A DNA stretch of 64,000 nt. Source: Acidimicrobiales bacterium (GTDB lineage Bacteria > Actinomycetota > Acidimicrobiia > Acidimicrobiales > AC-14). Position numbers and translations under genes: made by a program. The stretch lies in the NCBI GenBank assembly GCA_025463925.1, contig JAODBK010000087.1, positions 1 through 64,000 of the forward strand, written 5' to 3'. Below the pieces are notes generated by a model. The model saw only the letters and a list, made by a program, of their open reading frames with translations, was not told the origin of the DNA and searched no databases. The number at the start of each line of letters is the position of its first letter. Positions within the stretch are counted from its first letter, which is position 1. Below are positions 33,312-41,828 of the stretch, one piece after another.

Positions 33312-34682
33312 TCAGCGGAACTGCGAGGGGATCCGGCCGATCGGCAGCGACGCGATGCGCCGGGTGAGCTCGACCGCGGCGTCGGCCAGCCGCTCGAGGT
33401 CGGCCGGGTCGACCGCGGCGAGGGTGTCGCCGTCGGTGTGGTATTCGGGGTAGCCGGCGGCCGGCCACACCCACGGCACGCCGGCCTTCTGGAACCACGC
33501 GATGTCCGACCGCAGGCTGCCTTCGATGGCGACGGTTGCGCCGGCGGTCAACGGCAACCCCAGGATCTGGTGCGCCGGGAACACCTGGTTGAAGGCCGCG
33601 GCCAACGCCGGCTCCTCGGCGGCCACCATCACGCGCCAACTGAACAGCGGCGCGTCGGTCCGGGCCGTCTTCTTCGGCACCGACTGCGCGTCCGAGGCGC
33701 GGGCCGACGACGCGTCGAGGTTCACGACGGCTTTCATGTCGGCGATCCGGAGGGGCGGCCCGCCGTCACCGACCGCGATCCCGCCCTTCGATGCGAGCGC
33801 GTCGACGAACACCTTCGAGCCGACGAGCCCGACCTCCTCGGCATCCATCAGTGCCACGACGACGCCGACGCCCGGCGACTGCCCGGCCAGCTGCTCGGCG
33901 GCCCGCAACACCGCCGCGGTCCCGCCGCCGTTGTCGGCGGCGGCCTGGTACCACCCGTCGGCGTGCGCGAGGAGCACGACGTACTGCGACGCGCCGGCCG
34001 GCGGTCGCCGCACCGCGATGACGTCGTGACCCGTCGCCGGTTGCCGGCTGCCCATCACGCGCAGGCGCACCTGCCGGCCGATCACCTGATCGGGCCGCGC
34101 CACCGCGACGACCGCCGGCACCGCGCCCTTGATCTGGAGCGCGAACACGAGGCCGCGGTTGACGTCGCCCTGGAGGATGGCACCGACGCCACCGGCCGCC
34201 TTGATCTGCGCGACCGCGCCCTTGGCGTCGTAGGTCGCGGCGTTCTTCCACTCCGGGCTCGACTTGTCGAACGGCACGAAGCCGCAGTCGCCTGGCTTGA
34301 CGTCGGTGATCGCCCGCACCGTGCAGGTGATCCCGGCCGGCCCGGTGGTGCCGCCGAGCTGGAAGACGCTGTCCGACTTGAAGTGGGCGCCGTCGGAGAG
34401 TCGCACGAGGTCGGGCGCGTGGTCGCGCCGGTAGTCGACCATCCAACGATCGAGGGGGAAGTCCTCGTGCACCACGCGGTAGCCGGCGCGGGCGAGCACG
34501 TCCGACTCGTAGGCCGCGACCTTCGCCATGCCCGGTGCGCCGAACCGGCGATACTCCGGCGCCGGCGACAGGCGGACGATGGTGCGCAGGTGGGTGGACG
34601 CGGTGGCGGTGGTCGCCGGCGCGGCGCGGGACACGACCGGGATCGCGAGCAGCGCGACGACGAGCGCGACGAATCGACGCAT
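33312..34682 (-). CDS. Secreted M28-family metallopeptidase/aminopeptidase
   Basis: A 456-residue exported zinc peptidase. An N-terminal signal peptide (RRFVALVVALLAIPVVSRAA) is followed by a protease-associated-domain-like region and the M28 catalytic domain. Metal and catalytic motifs: VVLLAHADGWYQAAADNGGG (His-x-Asp and the bridging Asp), VALMDAEEVGLVGS (Glu-Glu), AVVNLDAS and YPEYHTDGDTLAA (final His). It should cleave peptides outside the cell, feeding amino acids to the cell. It is the only clear secreted hydrolase in the window and is convergent with the aldehyde dehydrogenase gene. No dyad lies at its 5' end. Confidence 0.9.
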   Translation of the reverse strand: MRRFVALVVALLAIPVVSRAAPATTATASTHLRTIVRLSPAPEYRRFGAPGMAKVAAYESDVLARAGYRVVHEDFPLDRWMVDYRRDHAPDLVRLSDGAHFKSDSVFQLGGTTGPAGITCTVRAITDVKPGDCGFVPFDKSSPEWKNAATYDAKGAVAQIKAAGGVGAILQGDVNRGLVFALQIKGAVPAVVAVARPDQVIGRQVRLRVMGSRQPATGHDVIAVRRPPAGASQYVVLLAHADGWYQAAADNGGGTAAVLRAAEQLAGQSPGVGVVVALMDAEEVGLVGSKVFVDALASKGGIAVGDGGPPLRIADMKAVVNLDASSARASDAQSVPKKTARTDAPLFSWRVMVAAEEPALAAAFNQVFPAHQILGLPLTAGATVAIEGSLRSDIAWFQKAGVPWVWPAAGYPEYHTDGDTLAAVDPADLERLADAAVELTRRIASLPIGRIPSQFR

Positions 34683-34745
34683 TCCATGAGGATTCGGCCC
34701 GGTGGCCGCGGCCCCCTGCCCGGTTCTGACCGGTGAGATGCGCAG

Positions 34746-35903
34746 TTACGAGCGGGGGAGCCCGAGGATGCGCTGGGCGATGATGTTCTTGTTGACCTCG
34801 GTGGTGCCGCCGGCGATCGTCAACGCCCGGACGTAGAGCCGGTCGCGGCCCCAGTGCCCGGTGTTGGCCGCCGGGCCGAGGACCTCGGCCGCGACCTCGG
34901 CGATGTGGCCCTCGCACTGGCTCCACAGCAGCTTGGCCAGGCTCGACTCCGGCCCGAGGTCACGGCCGTGGGCGGCGTCGGAGATCGCCCGATCGGCCAG
35001 CAGCTTGAGGAACTCGCCCTCGAGGTAGACCTTCGCGAGCTTCTGCCGGATGACCGGGTCGTCCGATGCCGGCCGGCCGTCGATCTTCGTCGTGCGGGCC
35101 AGCTCCAGCAGGTCGGCCACCTTCTTGCGCACCATGAGGTGGAGGTTGGCGACCCCGCCGCGCTCGTACGCCAGCGTCGTCATCGCGACCCGCCAACCCT
35201 CGTGCTCGGGCCCGAGCAGGTCGGCGACCGGGACCCGCACCTCGTCGAAGAACAGCTCGTTGAACTCCCGCTCGCCGGTGATCGTCACCAGCGGCCGGAC
35301 CTCGACGCCCGGCAGGCTCATGTCGACGAGCAGGCAGGAGATGCCCTTGTGCTTCGGCACGTCGGTGTCGGTGCGGACGAGCAGCTCGCACCAGGTCGCG
35401 AGATGGCCGAGGGTGTTCCACACCTTCTGGCCGGTGACGACATAGTGATCGTCGTCGCGGACCGCACGCGTCTTGAGCGAGGCCAGGTCGGAGCCGGCGT
35501 CGGGCTCGGAGAACCCCTGGCACCAGATGTCGTCGCCGCGCAACATGCGCGGCAGGAAGTGGCGCTTCTGCTCCTCGGTGCCCCACTGCATGATCGCCGG
35601 CGCGATGTTGGAGATGCCGAGCGGGTTGAGGCTGCCCGGCGCGCCCGACCGGTGCATCTCCTCGGCGAACGCGACCTGCTCGAGCACCGAGGCGCCGCGG
35701 CCGCCGTACTCGGCAGGCCATGCGATGGCGGCGTACCCGGCGTCGGCCAGCACGCGGTTCCATTCGCGCAGGCGCTCGAGGGAGTCGCCCTCGGCCGCGG
35801 TCGCGAAGCCGAGCCCGCGGTACCGGTCGTCGAGGTTGGCTGCCAGCCACGCCCGGAACTCGGCGCGGAACGCTTCCACCTCGGGGGGGTCGTCGAAGTT
35901 CAC
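34746..35903 (-). CDS. Acyl-CoA dehydrogenase, alpha-type
   Basis: A 385-residue acyl-CoA dehydrogenase with all alpha-type features: GFSEPDAGSDLASLKTRAVR, VVTGQKVWNTLGHLATW, the probable base E247 in TLAYERGGV, and the C-terminal LTIAGGTTEVNKNIIAQRIL. The start is GTG 35903. Just upstream lies a 17-bp tandem duplication that repeats the start-codon region, then the dyad at 35929. It is the downstream partner of the acyl-CoA synthetase gene on the same strand, 45 bp away, with the dyad between them. No beta-type gene is adjacent, so it may be a homotetramer or pair with a distant subunit. Confidence 0.9.
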   Translation of the reverse strand: MNFDDPPEVEAFRAEFRAWLAANLDDRYRGLGFATAAEGDSLERLREWNRVLADAGYAAIAWPAEYGGRGASVLEQVAFAEEMHRSGAPGSLNPLGISNIAPAIMQWGTEEQKRHFLPRMLRGDDIWCQGFSEPDAGSDLASLKTRAVRDDDHYVVTGQKVWNTLGHLATWCELLVRTDTDVPKHKGISCLLVDMSLPGVEVRPLVTITGEREFNELFFDEVRVPVADLLGPEHEGWRVAMTTLAYERGGVANLHLMVRKKVADLLELARTTKIDGRPASDDPVIRQKLAKVYLEGEFLKLLADRAISDAAHGRDLGPESSLAKLLWSQCEGHIAEVAAEVLGPAANTGHWGRDRLYVRALTIAGGTTEVNKNIIAQRILGLPRS

Positions 35904-35932
35904 GGAGTACCTGAGTTCACGGAGTACCTGAC
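35899..35932. repeat. 17-bp tandem duplication over the acyl-CoA dehydrogenase start region
   Basis: Two copies of TTCACGGAGTACCTGAG/C (35899-35915 and 35916-35932), 16 of 17 bases identical. Each copy carries, on the minus strand, GTCAGG or CTCAGG, TACTCC and GTGAA, so both the leader and the GTG start are duplicated, 17 bp apart and out of frame. The outer copy contributes the left half of the dyad at 35929. Confidence 0.85.
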
Positions 35933-35942
35933 ACGGGCGTCA
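35929..35942. promoter_or_regulatory. TGAC-N6-GTCA operator-like dyad, copy 8
   Basis: TGACACGGGCGTCA with CCTGAC on the left. It lies 25 bp upstream of the acyl-CoA dehydrogenase start on the minus strand, immediately after the stop of the acyl-CoA synthetase gene (35949). Confidence 0.68.
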
Positions 35943-35948
35943 CATTCG

Positions 35949-37424
35949 TCAGGATAACTGCAAGCGCTCGACGATCAGCGCCCGCTGGACCTGGCCGGTG
36001 GCCGCGGTGCGGGGGAGGGCGTCGACGACCGCGACCCGGCGCGGCACCTTGAACCCGGCCAGCCGCTCGGCGCACCACTCGCGCAGGGCCTCGAGGTCGG
36101 GCGCGTCGCGACCGTCGACCGGGACGACGACCGCGCAGACGACCTCGCCCCAGTCCGGGTGCGGCAGGCCGACGACGGCGACGTCGGCCAGGTCGGGGTG
36201 GTCGGCCAGGGCGGCTTCCACCTCGACCGGCGCGACCGTCTCGCCGCCGGTGCGGATCACGTCCTTGGCCCGCCCGACGATCGACAGGTAGCCCTCGTCG
36301 TCGAACGCGCCGAGGTCGCCGGTGTGGAACCAGCCGTCGGCGTCGACCGCGGCAGCAGTGGCCTCCGGGTCCTCGAAATAGCCGTCCATGGAGATGTCGT
36401 TGCGGATGAGGATCTCGCCGCGCTCGTCGAGCCGGACGTCGCCGAACGGGCTCGGGAGGCCGACCGACCCCGGCTTCCGGAGGACGTCCTCGTCGCCGAG
36501 CACCGCGCCCGAGCCGACCTCGGTCGACCCGTACGCGATCCGCGTCACCGTGCCGGGCAGCGCCGCCTTGATGGCGGTGAGGAGCTCGGGCGGTGTCGCC
36601 GACGTGCCGGTGTCCGCCTCACGCAACGACGACACGTCCCAGCGCGCCGGGTCGGCCGCCAGCGCGGTGAGCACGCGCTGCCACACCGCCGGGATGAGGT
36701 AGAGGCGGTGGGCCCGCCGGCGGTGCACGGCATCGAGCAGTTGCTCGGCGTCGGCGGCCCGCACCAGCGCGAGCTCCTGGCGGGCCTGCCAGCAGCCGAG
36801 CCCGATCGTCCAGCCGGCCATGTGGAACAGCGGGAACATGCACACCGTCGGTCCGCCCGGCATCGGCATGTTGGGGGCGAACGTCCGCAGGAGGTTGACG
36901 CGGTGCGACAGCACCACACCCTTCGGCTTCCCGGTGCTTCCGCTGGTGAAGAAGATGACGTGCGGGTCCGTCTCGCGAAGGCGGGGCTCGTCGGCCGCGG
37001 GGCGCGCGCCGGGCGAGCTGTCCGGTTGGCCCAGGACCTGCACCGCGACCGCGGGATCGGCCGCGGCAGCGACCGCGCGCCCCATCGCCTCCGGCGCGCC
37101 CTCGTCGATCGCGAGCAGCCGCGGCCGGGCCTTCGTCAGCACCGCCGCCGCCTCGTCGACCGTGAACCGCGTGTTGACCGGAACGAACACCGCGCCCAGG
37201 CGGGCCACCGCCACGAACAGCGGCGCGACTCGGAGGCCGGTCTCGCCCCACCATCCCACCCGGTCGCCGTAACCCACGCCCTCCTCCCGCAGCTGGTCGG
37301 CCATCCGGTCGGCCGCCCGGTCGAGCTCGGCGAATGTCAGCGTGTCGCCCTCGAGTGAGAGCGCCACGCGGTCGGGCGTCGCGGCCGCGGCCCGCCGGAA
37401 GACTTCCCCCACCACCAGTGCCAT
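35949..37424 (-). CDS. Acyl-CoA synthetase (AMP-forming)
   Basis: A 491-residue ANL-family ligase. Motifs: VIFFTSGSTGKPKGVVLSH (phosphate loop), FPLFHMAGWTIGLGCWQARQ, RIAYGSTEVGSG, FHTGDLGAFDDEGYLSIVGR (hinge Asp) and KDVIRTGGETVAPVEVE. The C-terminus TAATGQVQRALIVE carries Gln where the usual catalytic lysine (GK) is expected; by eye this looks like G-Q, so the adenylation half-reaction could be impaired or a neighbouring residue may act. The ATG at 37424 is preferred. It is divergent from the substrate-binding protein gene at 37542, with a dyad in between. Confidence 0.88.
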   Translation of the reverse strand: MALVVGEVFRRAAAATPDRVALSLEGDTLTFAELDRAADRMADQLREEGVGYGDRVGWWGETGLRVAPLFVAVARLGAVFVPVNTRFTVDEAAAVLTKARPRLLAIDEGAPEAMGRAVAAAADPAVAVQVLGQPDSSPGARPAADEPRLRETDPHVIFFTSGSTGKPKGVVLSHRVNLLRTFAPNMPMPGGPTVCMFPLFHMAGWTIGLGCWQARQELALVRAADAEQLLDAVHRRRAHRLYLIPAVWQRVLTALAADPARWDVSSLREADTGTSATPPELLTAIKAALPGTVTRIAYGSTEVGSGAVLGDEDVLRKPGSVGLPSPFGDVRLDERGEILIRNDISMDGYFEDPEATAAAVDADGWFHTGDLGAFDDEGYLSIVGRAKDVIRTGGETVAPVEVEAALADHPDLADVAVVGLPHPDWGEVVCAVVVPVDGRDAPDLEALREWCAERLAGFKVPRRVAVVDALPRTAATGQVQRALIVERLQLS

Positions 37425-37451
37425 CCGCTCATCGTGACACCGCCACGAACC

Positions 37452-37465
37452 TGACACGAGAGTCA
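37452..37465. promoter_or_regulatory. TGAC-N6-GTCA operator-like dyad, copy 9
   Basis: TGACACGAGAGTCA with AACCTGAC on the left, between the divergent acyl-CoA synthetase (start 37424) and ABC substrate-binding lipoprotein (start 37542). The right flank is not symmetric. Confidence 0.65.
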
Positions 37466-37541
37466 TGGATCGCGGGCAGGTTCGGCCGTACAGTGACACC
37501 CAGGACCGGGAGTGGATCCCGGCCATACGGGGGGTGGGTGC

Positions 37542-38909
37542 ATGGCGAGGAAGCGCTCGTTGGTGATCGCGCTGCTCATGGTCGCGCTGGTACTGGCGGC
37601 CTGCAGCAGCAGCAAGCCCAAGTCGACGGCCACCGGCACGTCGACTCCGGGATCGACGGCGGCTCCAGCGCTGACCGCGTCCTTCCGAGGTGTCACCGCC
37701 GATTCGATCAAGATCGGCATCGTCATCATCGACTACAACACGATCAAGGACTTCGTCGACTTCACCCGCGGCGATCAGCAGAAGATCGCGCAGTCGTTCG
37801 TCGACGACATCAACGCCAAGGGTGGCGTCCTGGGCCGCAAGATCGTGCCGGTCTACAAGACCTACAAGCCGATCGGGAACCAGGACACCCTCGCCATCTG
37901 CACCTCGCTCACCCAGGACGAGAAGGTCTTTGCCGTCCTCGGCGTGTTCATCGACCCGTCGGGCGACTCGCAGCTGTGCCTCACCCGCGACCACCAGACG
38001 ATCCACATCGGCCACGAGCTCAAGCAGGAGTGGATCGCGCAGGCGCCGGGCGGTCTGCTGCTGACGCCGGACATCAGCGCCGAGCGCCGGGCCCAGGTGG
38101 TGTTCAGCCTGCTCAAGCAGAACAAGACGCTCGACGGCAAGAAGGTCGCCATCCTCGCCGACCCGGACACCAAGACGGCGGCCGAGACGGTCATCAAGCC
38201 CGGCCTCGTGGGACTGGGCCTGCAGCTCGGTTCGACGGCGGTGATCAACGTGGGCGGCTCGACGGACACGTCGCAGGCGCAAGCGCAGATCGACAGCTTC
38301 CTCGAGAAGTGGAAGGGCGAGGGCGTCAACGCCCTGTTCATGGCCGGCCTCAACGTGTCGGCGAAGCAGTTCGTCGAGAAGATCAAGAAGAAGTTCCCGG
38401 CCATGGTGCTCGTCACCGACGCGCCGTCCGGCGTCCATTCGGCGGCCCAGGACGAGGTGAAGGCCAAGAAGAACCCCAATCCCTATGAGGGGATCATCAC
38501 CGCCGAGGGCCTGACGGACGTCGAGAAGTGGCAGGAGCCGGTGCAGCAGGCGTGCGCCGCGGTGTGGGAGGCGGCCAGCGGCACCAAGATCGTCGGCCCC
38601 GCCGACCTCAAGCCGGGGCCCGACGGCAAGCGGGCGGAGATCTACATCGCCGTGCAGGACTTCTGCGGCGAGCTGAAGATGTTCAAGATCATCGCCGAGA
38701 AGGTCGGCCCGAACCTCACCAACGACACCTGGATGAGCACCGTGAACAGCTTCGGCTCGATCAACGGCCTCGTGACCACCAGCATCGCGTCGCTGAAGAC
38801 GGGCAAGTACGACGCCGACGACGCCTTCCGGCTCGAGGCCTTCGACTCGAGCCTCCCGCCGACCGGCGACTGGAAGGCCCTGACCCCGCTGGCCGACGTC
38901 ACCAAGTAG
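37542..38909 (+). CDS. Liv-type ABC transporter substrate-binding lipoprotein
   Basis: A 455-residue periplasmic-binding-type lipoprotein of the branched-chain amino acid (LivK) fold. The signal ends in the lipobox VLAAC and is followed by a Ser/Thr/Pro linker. The mature part begins ITADSIKIG-like: GVTADSIKIGIVIIDYNTIK, then VDDINAKGGVLGRKIVPVYK and FAVLGVFIDPSGDSQLCLTR. In soil and marine actinobacteria such proteins often bind aromatic or steroid-like acids, not amino acids. It ends at a bidirectional hairpin facing the permease-ATPase fusion gene on the other strand, which is its likely membrane partner. A dyad precedes it. Confidence 0.9.
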   Translation: MARKRSLVIALLMVALVLAACSSSKPKSTATGTSTPGSTAAPALTASFRGVTADSIKIGIVIIDYNTIKDFVDFTRGDQQKIAQSFVDDINAKGGVLGRKIVPVYKTYKPIGNQDTLAICTSLTQDEKVFAVLGVFIDPSGDSQLCLTRDHQTIHIGHELKQEWIAQAPGGLLLTPDISAERRAQVVFSLLKQNKTLDGKKVAILADPDTKTAAETVIKPGLVGLGLQLGSTAVINVGGSTDTSQAQAQIDSFLEKWKGEGVNALFMAGLNVSAKQFVEKIKKKFPAMVLVTDAPSGVHSAAQDEVKAKKNPNPYEGIITAEGLTDVEKWQEPVQQACAAVWEAASGTKIVGPADLKPGPDGKRAEIYIAVQDFCGELKMFKIIAEKVGPNLTNDTWMSTVNSFGSINGLVTTSIASLKTGKYDADDAFRLEAFDSSLPPTGDWKALTPLADVTK

Positions 38910-38928
38910 CCCGATCCGATCGCATTCC

Positions 38929-38965
38929 CCCGGTCGAACCGGCGGCATCCGCCGGTTCGACCGGG
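38929..38965. terminator. Bidirectional hairpin between convergent transporter genes
   Basis: Arms CCCGGTCGAACCGGCG and CGCCGGTTCGACCGGG (16 bp, perfect) around loop GCATC. It lies 20 bp past the substrate-binding protein stop (38909) and just before the stop of the minus-strand fusion gene (38970), so it can serve both as a terminator. No U-tract. Confidence 0.7.
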
Positions 38966-38969
38966 CAGA

Positions 38970-41828
38970 TCAGACTTGGGCGTTCGAACGCAGCACGGCC
39001 CGGTCGTCGGTGCCCAGGTAACTGGCCACCACGAGCGGGTCGGCGCGGACGTCGGCCGGGCTGCCCTCGGCGATCACCCGGCCGGCTTCCATGCAGTAGA
39101 CGCGGTCGCTGATCGCGAGGATCAGCGGGAGGTCGTGCTCGACGATCACGAGGGTGGCGTCGAGTTCGGTCTGGATCCGCTTGATCAGCGGCCCGAAGGC
39201 CTCGGCCTCGCGTTGCGCCACCCCCGCGGTGGGCTCGTCCAGGCAGATGACCCGAGGTGCGACGGCCAGCAGCGCGCACAGCTCGACGATGCGCCGGGTG
39301 CCGGTCGACAGCTCGGCGATGAACCGGTCGGCGTAGCGGCCGAGGCCGAGGAAGTCGATCAGCTCGGCCGCCTGGGCGTGCCGCTGCCGCTCGAGGCGCG
39401 TCGAGCTGGGAAGGAACAGCGCGGTCGACCAGAACGACGACCGGTGCCGGGCCTCGAGGGCCAGCTCGACGACCTCGCGCACCGTCAGCTCCGGGAACAG
39501 GGTCGCCGCCTGGAACGTGCGGCCCAGGCCCAACCGGGCCCGGTCGTGGGCGTCACGGCCGCTGACGTCGTGCCCGAGCAACTGCACGGTGCCGTCGGAG
39601 CCGACGAACCCGCCGATGGCGTTGAGCAGCGTCGACTTGCCGGCGCCGTTCGACCCGATGAGGCCGACGACCTGGTTGGCGCCGGCGTGGAAGTCGACGT
39701 GGTCGACCGCGACGATGCCGCCGAAGGCAACCGTGAGGCCGGCCGCCGACAGCACCGAGCCGTCGGCGTTGGTCGCGGGCGGGCCGAGGGTGGCCTCGCG
39801 GTGCAGCGAGGTCGGCGGCTCGGCCGACGCCTTCTGCGGCGCCGGCCCGAGGCGCTTCTCGACGCGGGCGAGGAGCTGGTCGCGGATCCAGTAGCCGATC
39901 TGGGTGAAGCCGCCGGGCAGGTACAGCAGGATGATCAGCAGGCCGATGCTCGACGTGAACAGCGGGACGGTGTCGTTGCTGGGCCAGAACGCCGGCAGCC
40001 CGATGACCCAGACCGCCCCCATGACCGCGCCGGCCAGGCTGCCCACCCCGCCGATGACCGCCATCGACACCAAGGCGATCGAGTCCTCGACGCGGAAGAA
40101 GCGCTCGTTGAAGCCGATGGTGATCGCCAGCGCGCCGAGCAGCGCGCCGCCGAGCCCGGCGACGAACCCGCCGACCGCGTACGCGGTGAGCTTGGCCTTG
40201 GCCGGTGACACCGTCAGCGCGGCCGCGGCCTGCTCGTTCTCGCGGACGCCGACGATCGTCCGGCCGATGCCGCTGCGCCGCAGCCGGCTCATGACGAGGA
40301 GCAGCACCGCGAGCACACCCAGGACGACGTAGTACAGGGCGCGGTTGTTGACGGTGATGTCGATCGGCCCGATCGCGTGGCGCGGCAATTGCACCGTCTG
40401 GCGACCGAGCGAGAAGAACGGGCGGCGGAAGATGTAGGCGTTGGCCGCGATGGCGAACGCCAGCGTCGACGCCGCCAGCAACAGCCCGCGCACGCGGAGC
40501 GCGCCGGCACCGACGATCGTCGCGACCAGGCACGCGATCACCGCTCCGAGGAGCAACGCCCACACGAACGGCACGTGGGGGAGGGTGCCCTTGAGGATGC
40601 GGAAGTCGCCGATGCCGATGTTCACCGCGGTGCCGCGCACGAGGGCGGCGGCGCTGACGGCGCCGATCCCCGCGAATGCCATCTGGCCGAGCGACAGCTG
40701 GCCGCCCCAGCCGGTGAGGATGGTGACCGACGTCGCGCAGATCGCGAACGCCAGGACCTCGGTGTAGGTGAAGTGACGGGCCGACTGCCGGAGGACCAAC
40801 GGCAGCACGACGGCGACGCCCAGCGCGGTGAGCGCGATCAGCTGCGGCATCCGCCGAACCCACCAGATCTCCTTGAGCCGGTCGGGGACGACGTGCACGC
40901 GCGGTGCGAACTGGAAGCTCTCGCCGCCGGTGTCGGTGCGCCGGCTGACCCGGGCGACGAGGAAGACGACCGCCACGAACAGCACGAACTGCACGAGGCC
41001 GGTCTCGTTGGTGAAGTTGAAGAACAGGACCTGGTCGACGAGGCCGATCACGACCGCGGCGACCACCGCCTTCGGGAACGACACCATGCGCCCGACCAGG
41101 GCCGCCGCCAGGCCGCGCAGCAACGTGCTCGGTCCGATCAACACCAGGTCGGCCGACGTCGACTCGGTGGCGATGAGGATCACCGCCATCGCCGAGAGGA
41201 AGCCGGCGATCGACCACACCGCGGTCGACACCAGCTTGGGACTGATGCCGGTGAGCCGGGCCAGGTCCGGGTTGGCGACCGACGCCCGCACGGACTCGCC
41301 GAACCTGGTGTGGCCGAGCAGCCACCACATGCCGATGGTGATCAGGGGGACGACGATCAGCACGAGGAGCTGGGGCCCGCGGACCGTGACGCTGCCGATC
41401 TGCCACTGGCTGGTGATCGGGCTGGGGAACTCGGTCTGCAGGCTCCCGGTGCGGTAGTCGGGCAGCGCGCGTGTGACGGCCTGGCACAGCTCGGCCACTC
41501 CGATCGTGGCCACGAGGACGATGACGCGCGGCGCCTTGAACAGCCGCCGCACGATGCCCAGCTCCACGACGGTTCCCGTGAGGGTGCCGACCAGCAGCGC
41601 GGCGATCAGCGCCGGCCAGAACGGCCAGTGGTGCTTGCCGGCCATCACCGCGAGGAGCGCGGCCGCCGGCACGCCCATGTCGCCGACCGCGAAGTTGATC
41701 ACGCGGTTCGACCGGTAGACGAGCACGATGCCCATCGCGACCAGGGCCGTGATCAGGCCGCGGACGATCCCGATGAACAGGAGGTTCGCAGTGAAGATCG
41801 AGCCGATCATGTGGGCGCCGCCGAGCAT
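38970..41828 (-). CDS. LivH-LivM-LivG triple-fusion ABC transporter (two permeases plus ATPase)
   Basis: A 952-residue protein that joins three normally separate Liv subunits. Residues 1 to about 290 form the LivH permease (VLVYRSNRVINFAVGDMGVP, LGHTRFGESVRASVANPDLA). About 320-660 form the LivM permease (LTGWGGQLSLGQMAFAGIGA, GRTIVGVRENEQAAAALTVS). About 695-952 form the LivG ATPase: Walker A GSNGAGKST, signature loop ELSTGTRRIVELC (LSTGT instead of LSGGQ), Walker B VICLDEPTAG and switch VEHD. The start overlaps the stop of the MFS-ATPase fusion gene by one base, so the two are coupled and probably form one transporter with the lipoprotein at 37542. An in-frame ATG six codons later is possible. 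Confidence 0.92.
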   Translation of the reverse strand: MLGGAHMIGSIFTANLLFIGIVRGLITALVAMGIVLVYRSNRVINFAVGDMGVPAAALLAVMAGKHHWPFWPALIAALLVGTLTGTVVELGIVRRLFKAPRVIVLVATIGVAELCQAVTRALPDYRTGSLQTEFPSPITSQWQIGSVTVRGPQLLVLIVVPLITIGMWWLLGHTRFGESVRASVANPDLARLTGISPKLVSTAVWSIAGFLSAMAVILIATESTSADLVLIGPSTLLRGLAAALVGRMVSFPKAVVAAVVIGLVDQVLFFNFTNETGLVQFVLFVAVVFLVARVSRRTDTGGESFQFAPRVHVVPDRLKEIWWVRRMPQLIALTALGVAVVLPLVLRQSARHFTYTEVLAFAICATSVTILTGWGGQLSLGQMAFAGIGAVSAAALVRGTAVNIGIGDFRILKGTLPHVPFVWALLLGAVIACLVATIVGAGALRVRGLLLAASTLAFAIAANAYIFRRPFFSLGRQTVQLPRHAIGPIDITVNNRALYYVVLGVLAVLLLVMSRLRRSGIGRTIVGVRENEQAAAALTVSPAKAKLTAYAVGGFVAGLGGALLGALAITIGFNERFFRVEDSIALVSMAVIGGVGSLAGAVMGAVWVIGLPAFWPSNDTVPLFTSSIGLLIILLYLPGGFTQIGYWIRDQLLARVEKRLGPAPQKASAEPPTSLHREATLGPPATNADGSVLSAAGLTVAFGGIVAVDHVDFHAGANQVVGLIGSNGAGKSTLLNAIGGFVGSDGTVQLLGHDVSGRDAHDRARLGLGRTFQAATLFPELTVREVVELALEARHRSSFWSTALFLPSSTRLERQRHAQAAELIDFLGLGRYADRFIAELSTGTRRIVELCALLAVAPRVICLDEPTAGVAQREAEAFGPLIKRIQTELDATLVIVEHDLPLILAISDRVYCMEAGRVIAEGSPADVRADPLVVASYLGTDDRAVLRSNAQV

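Noticed and set aside
37506-37522. CCGGGA-GTGGA-TCCCGG small palindrome in the leader of the 37542 gene
   Set aside because: Six-base arms in GC-rich DNA are expected by chance; no gene ends here for it to terminate.
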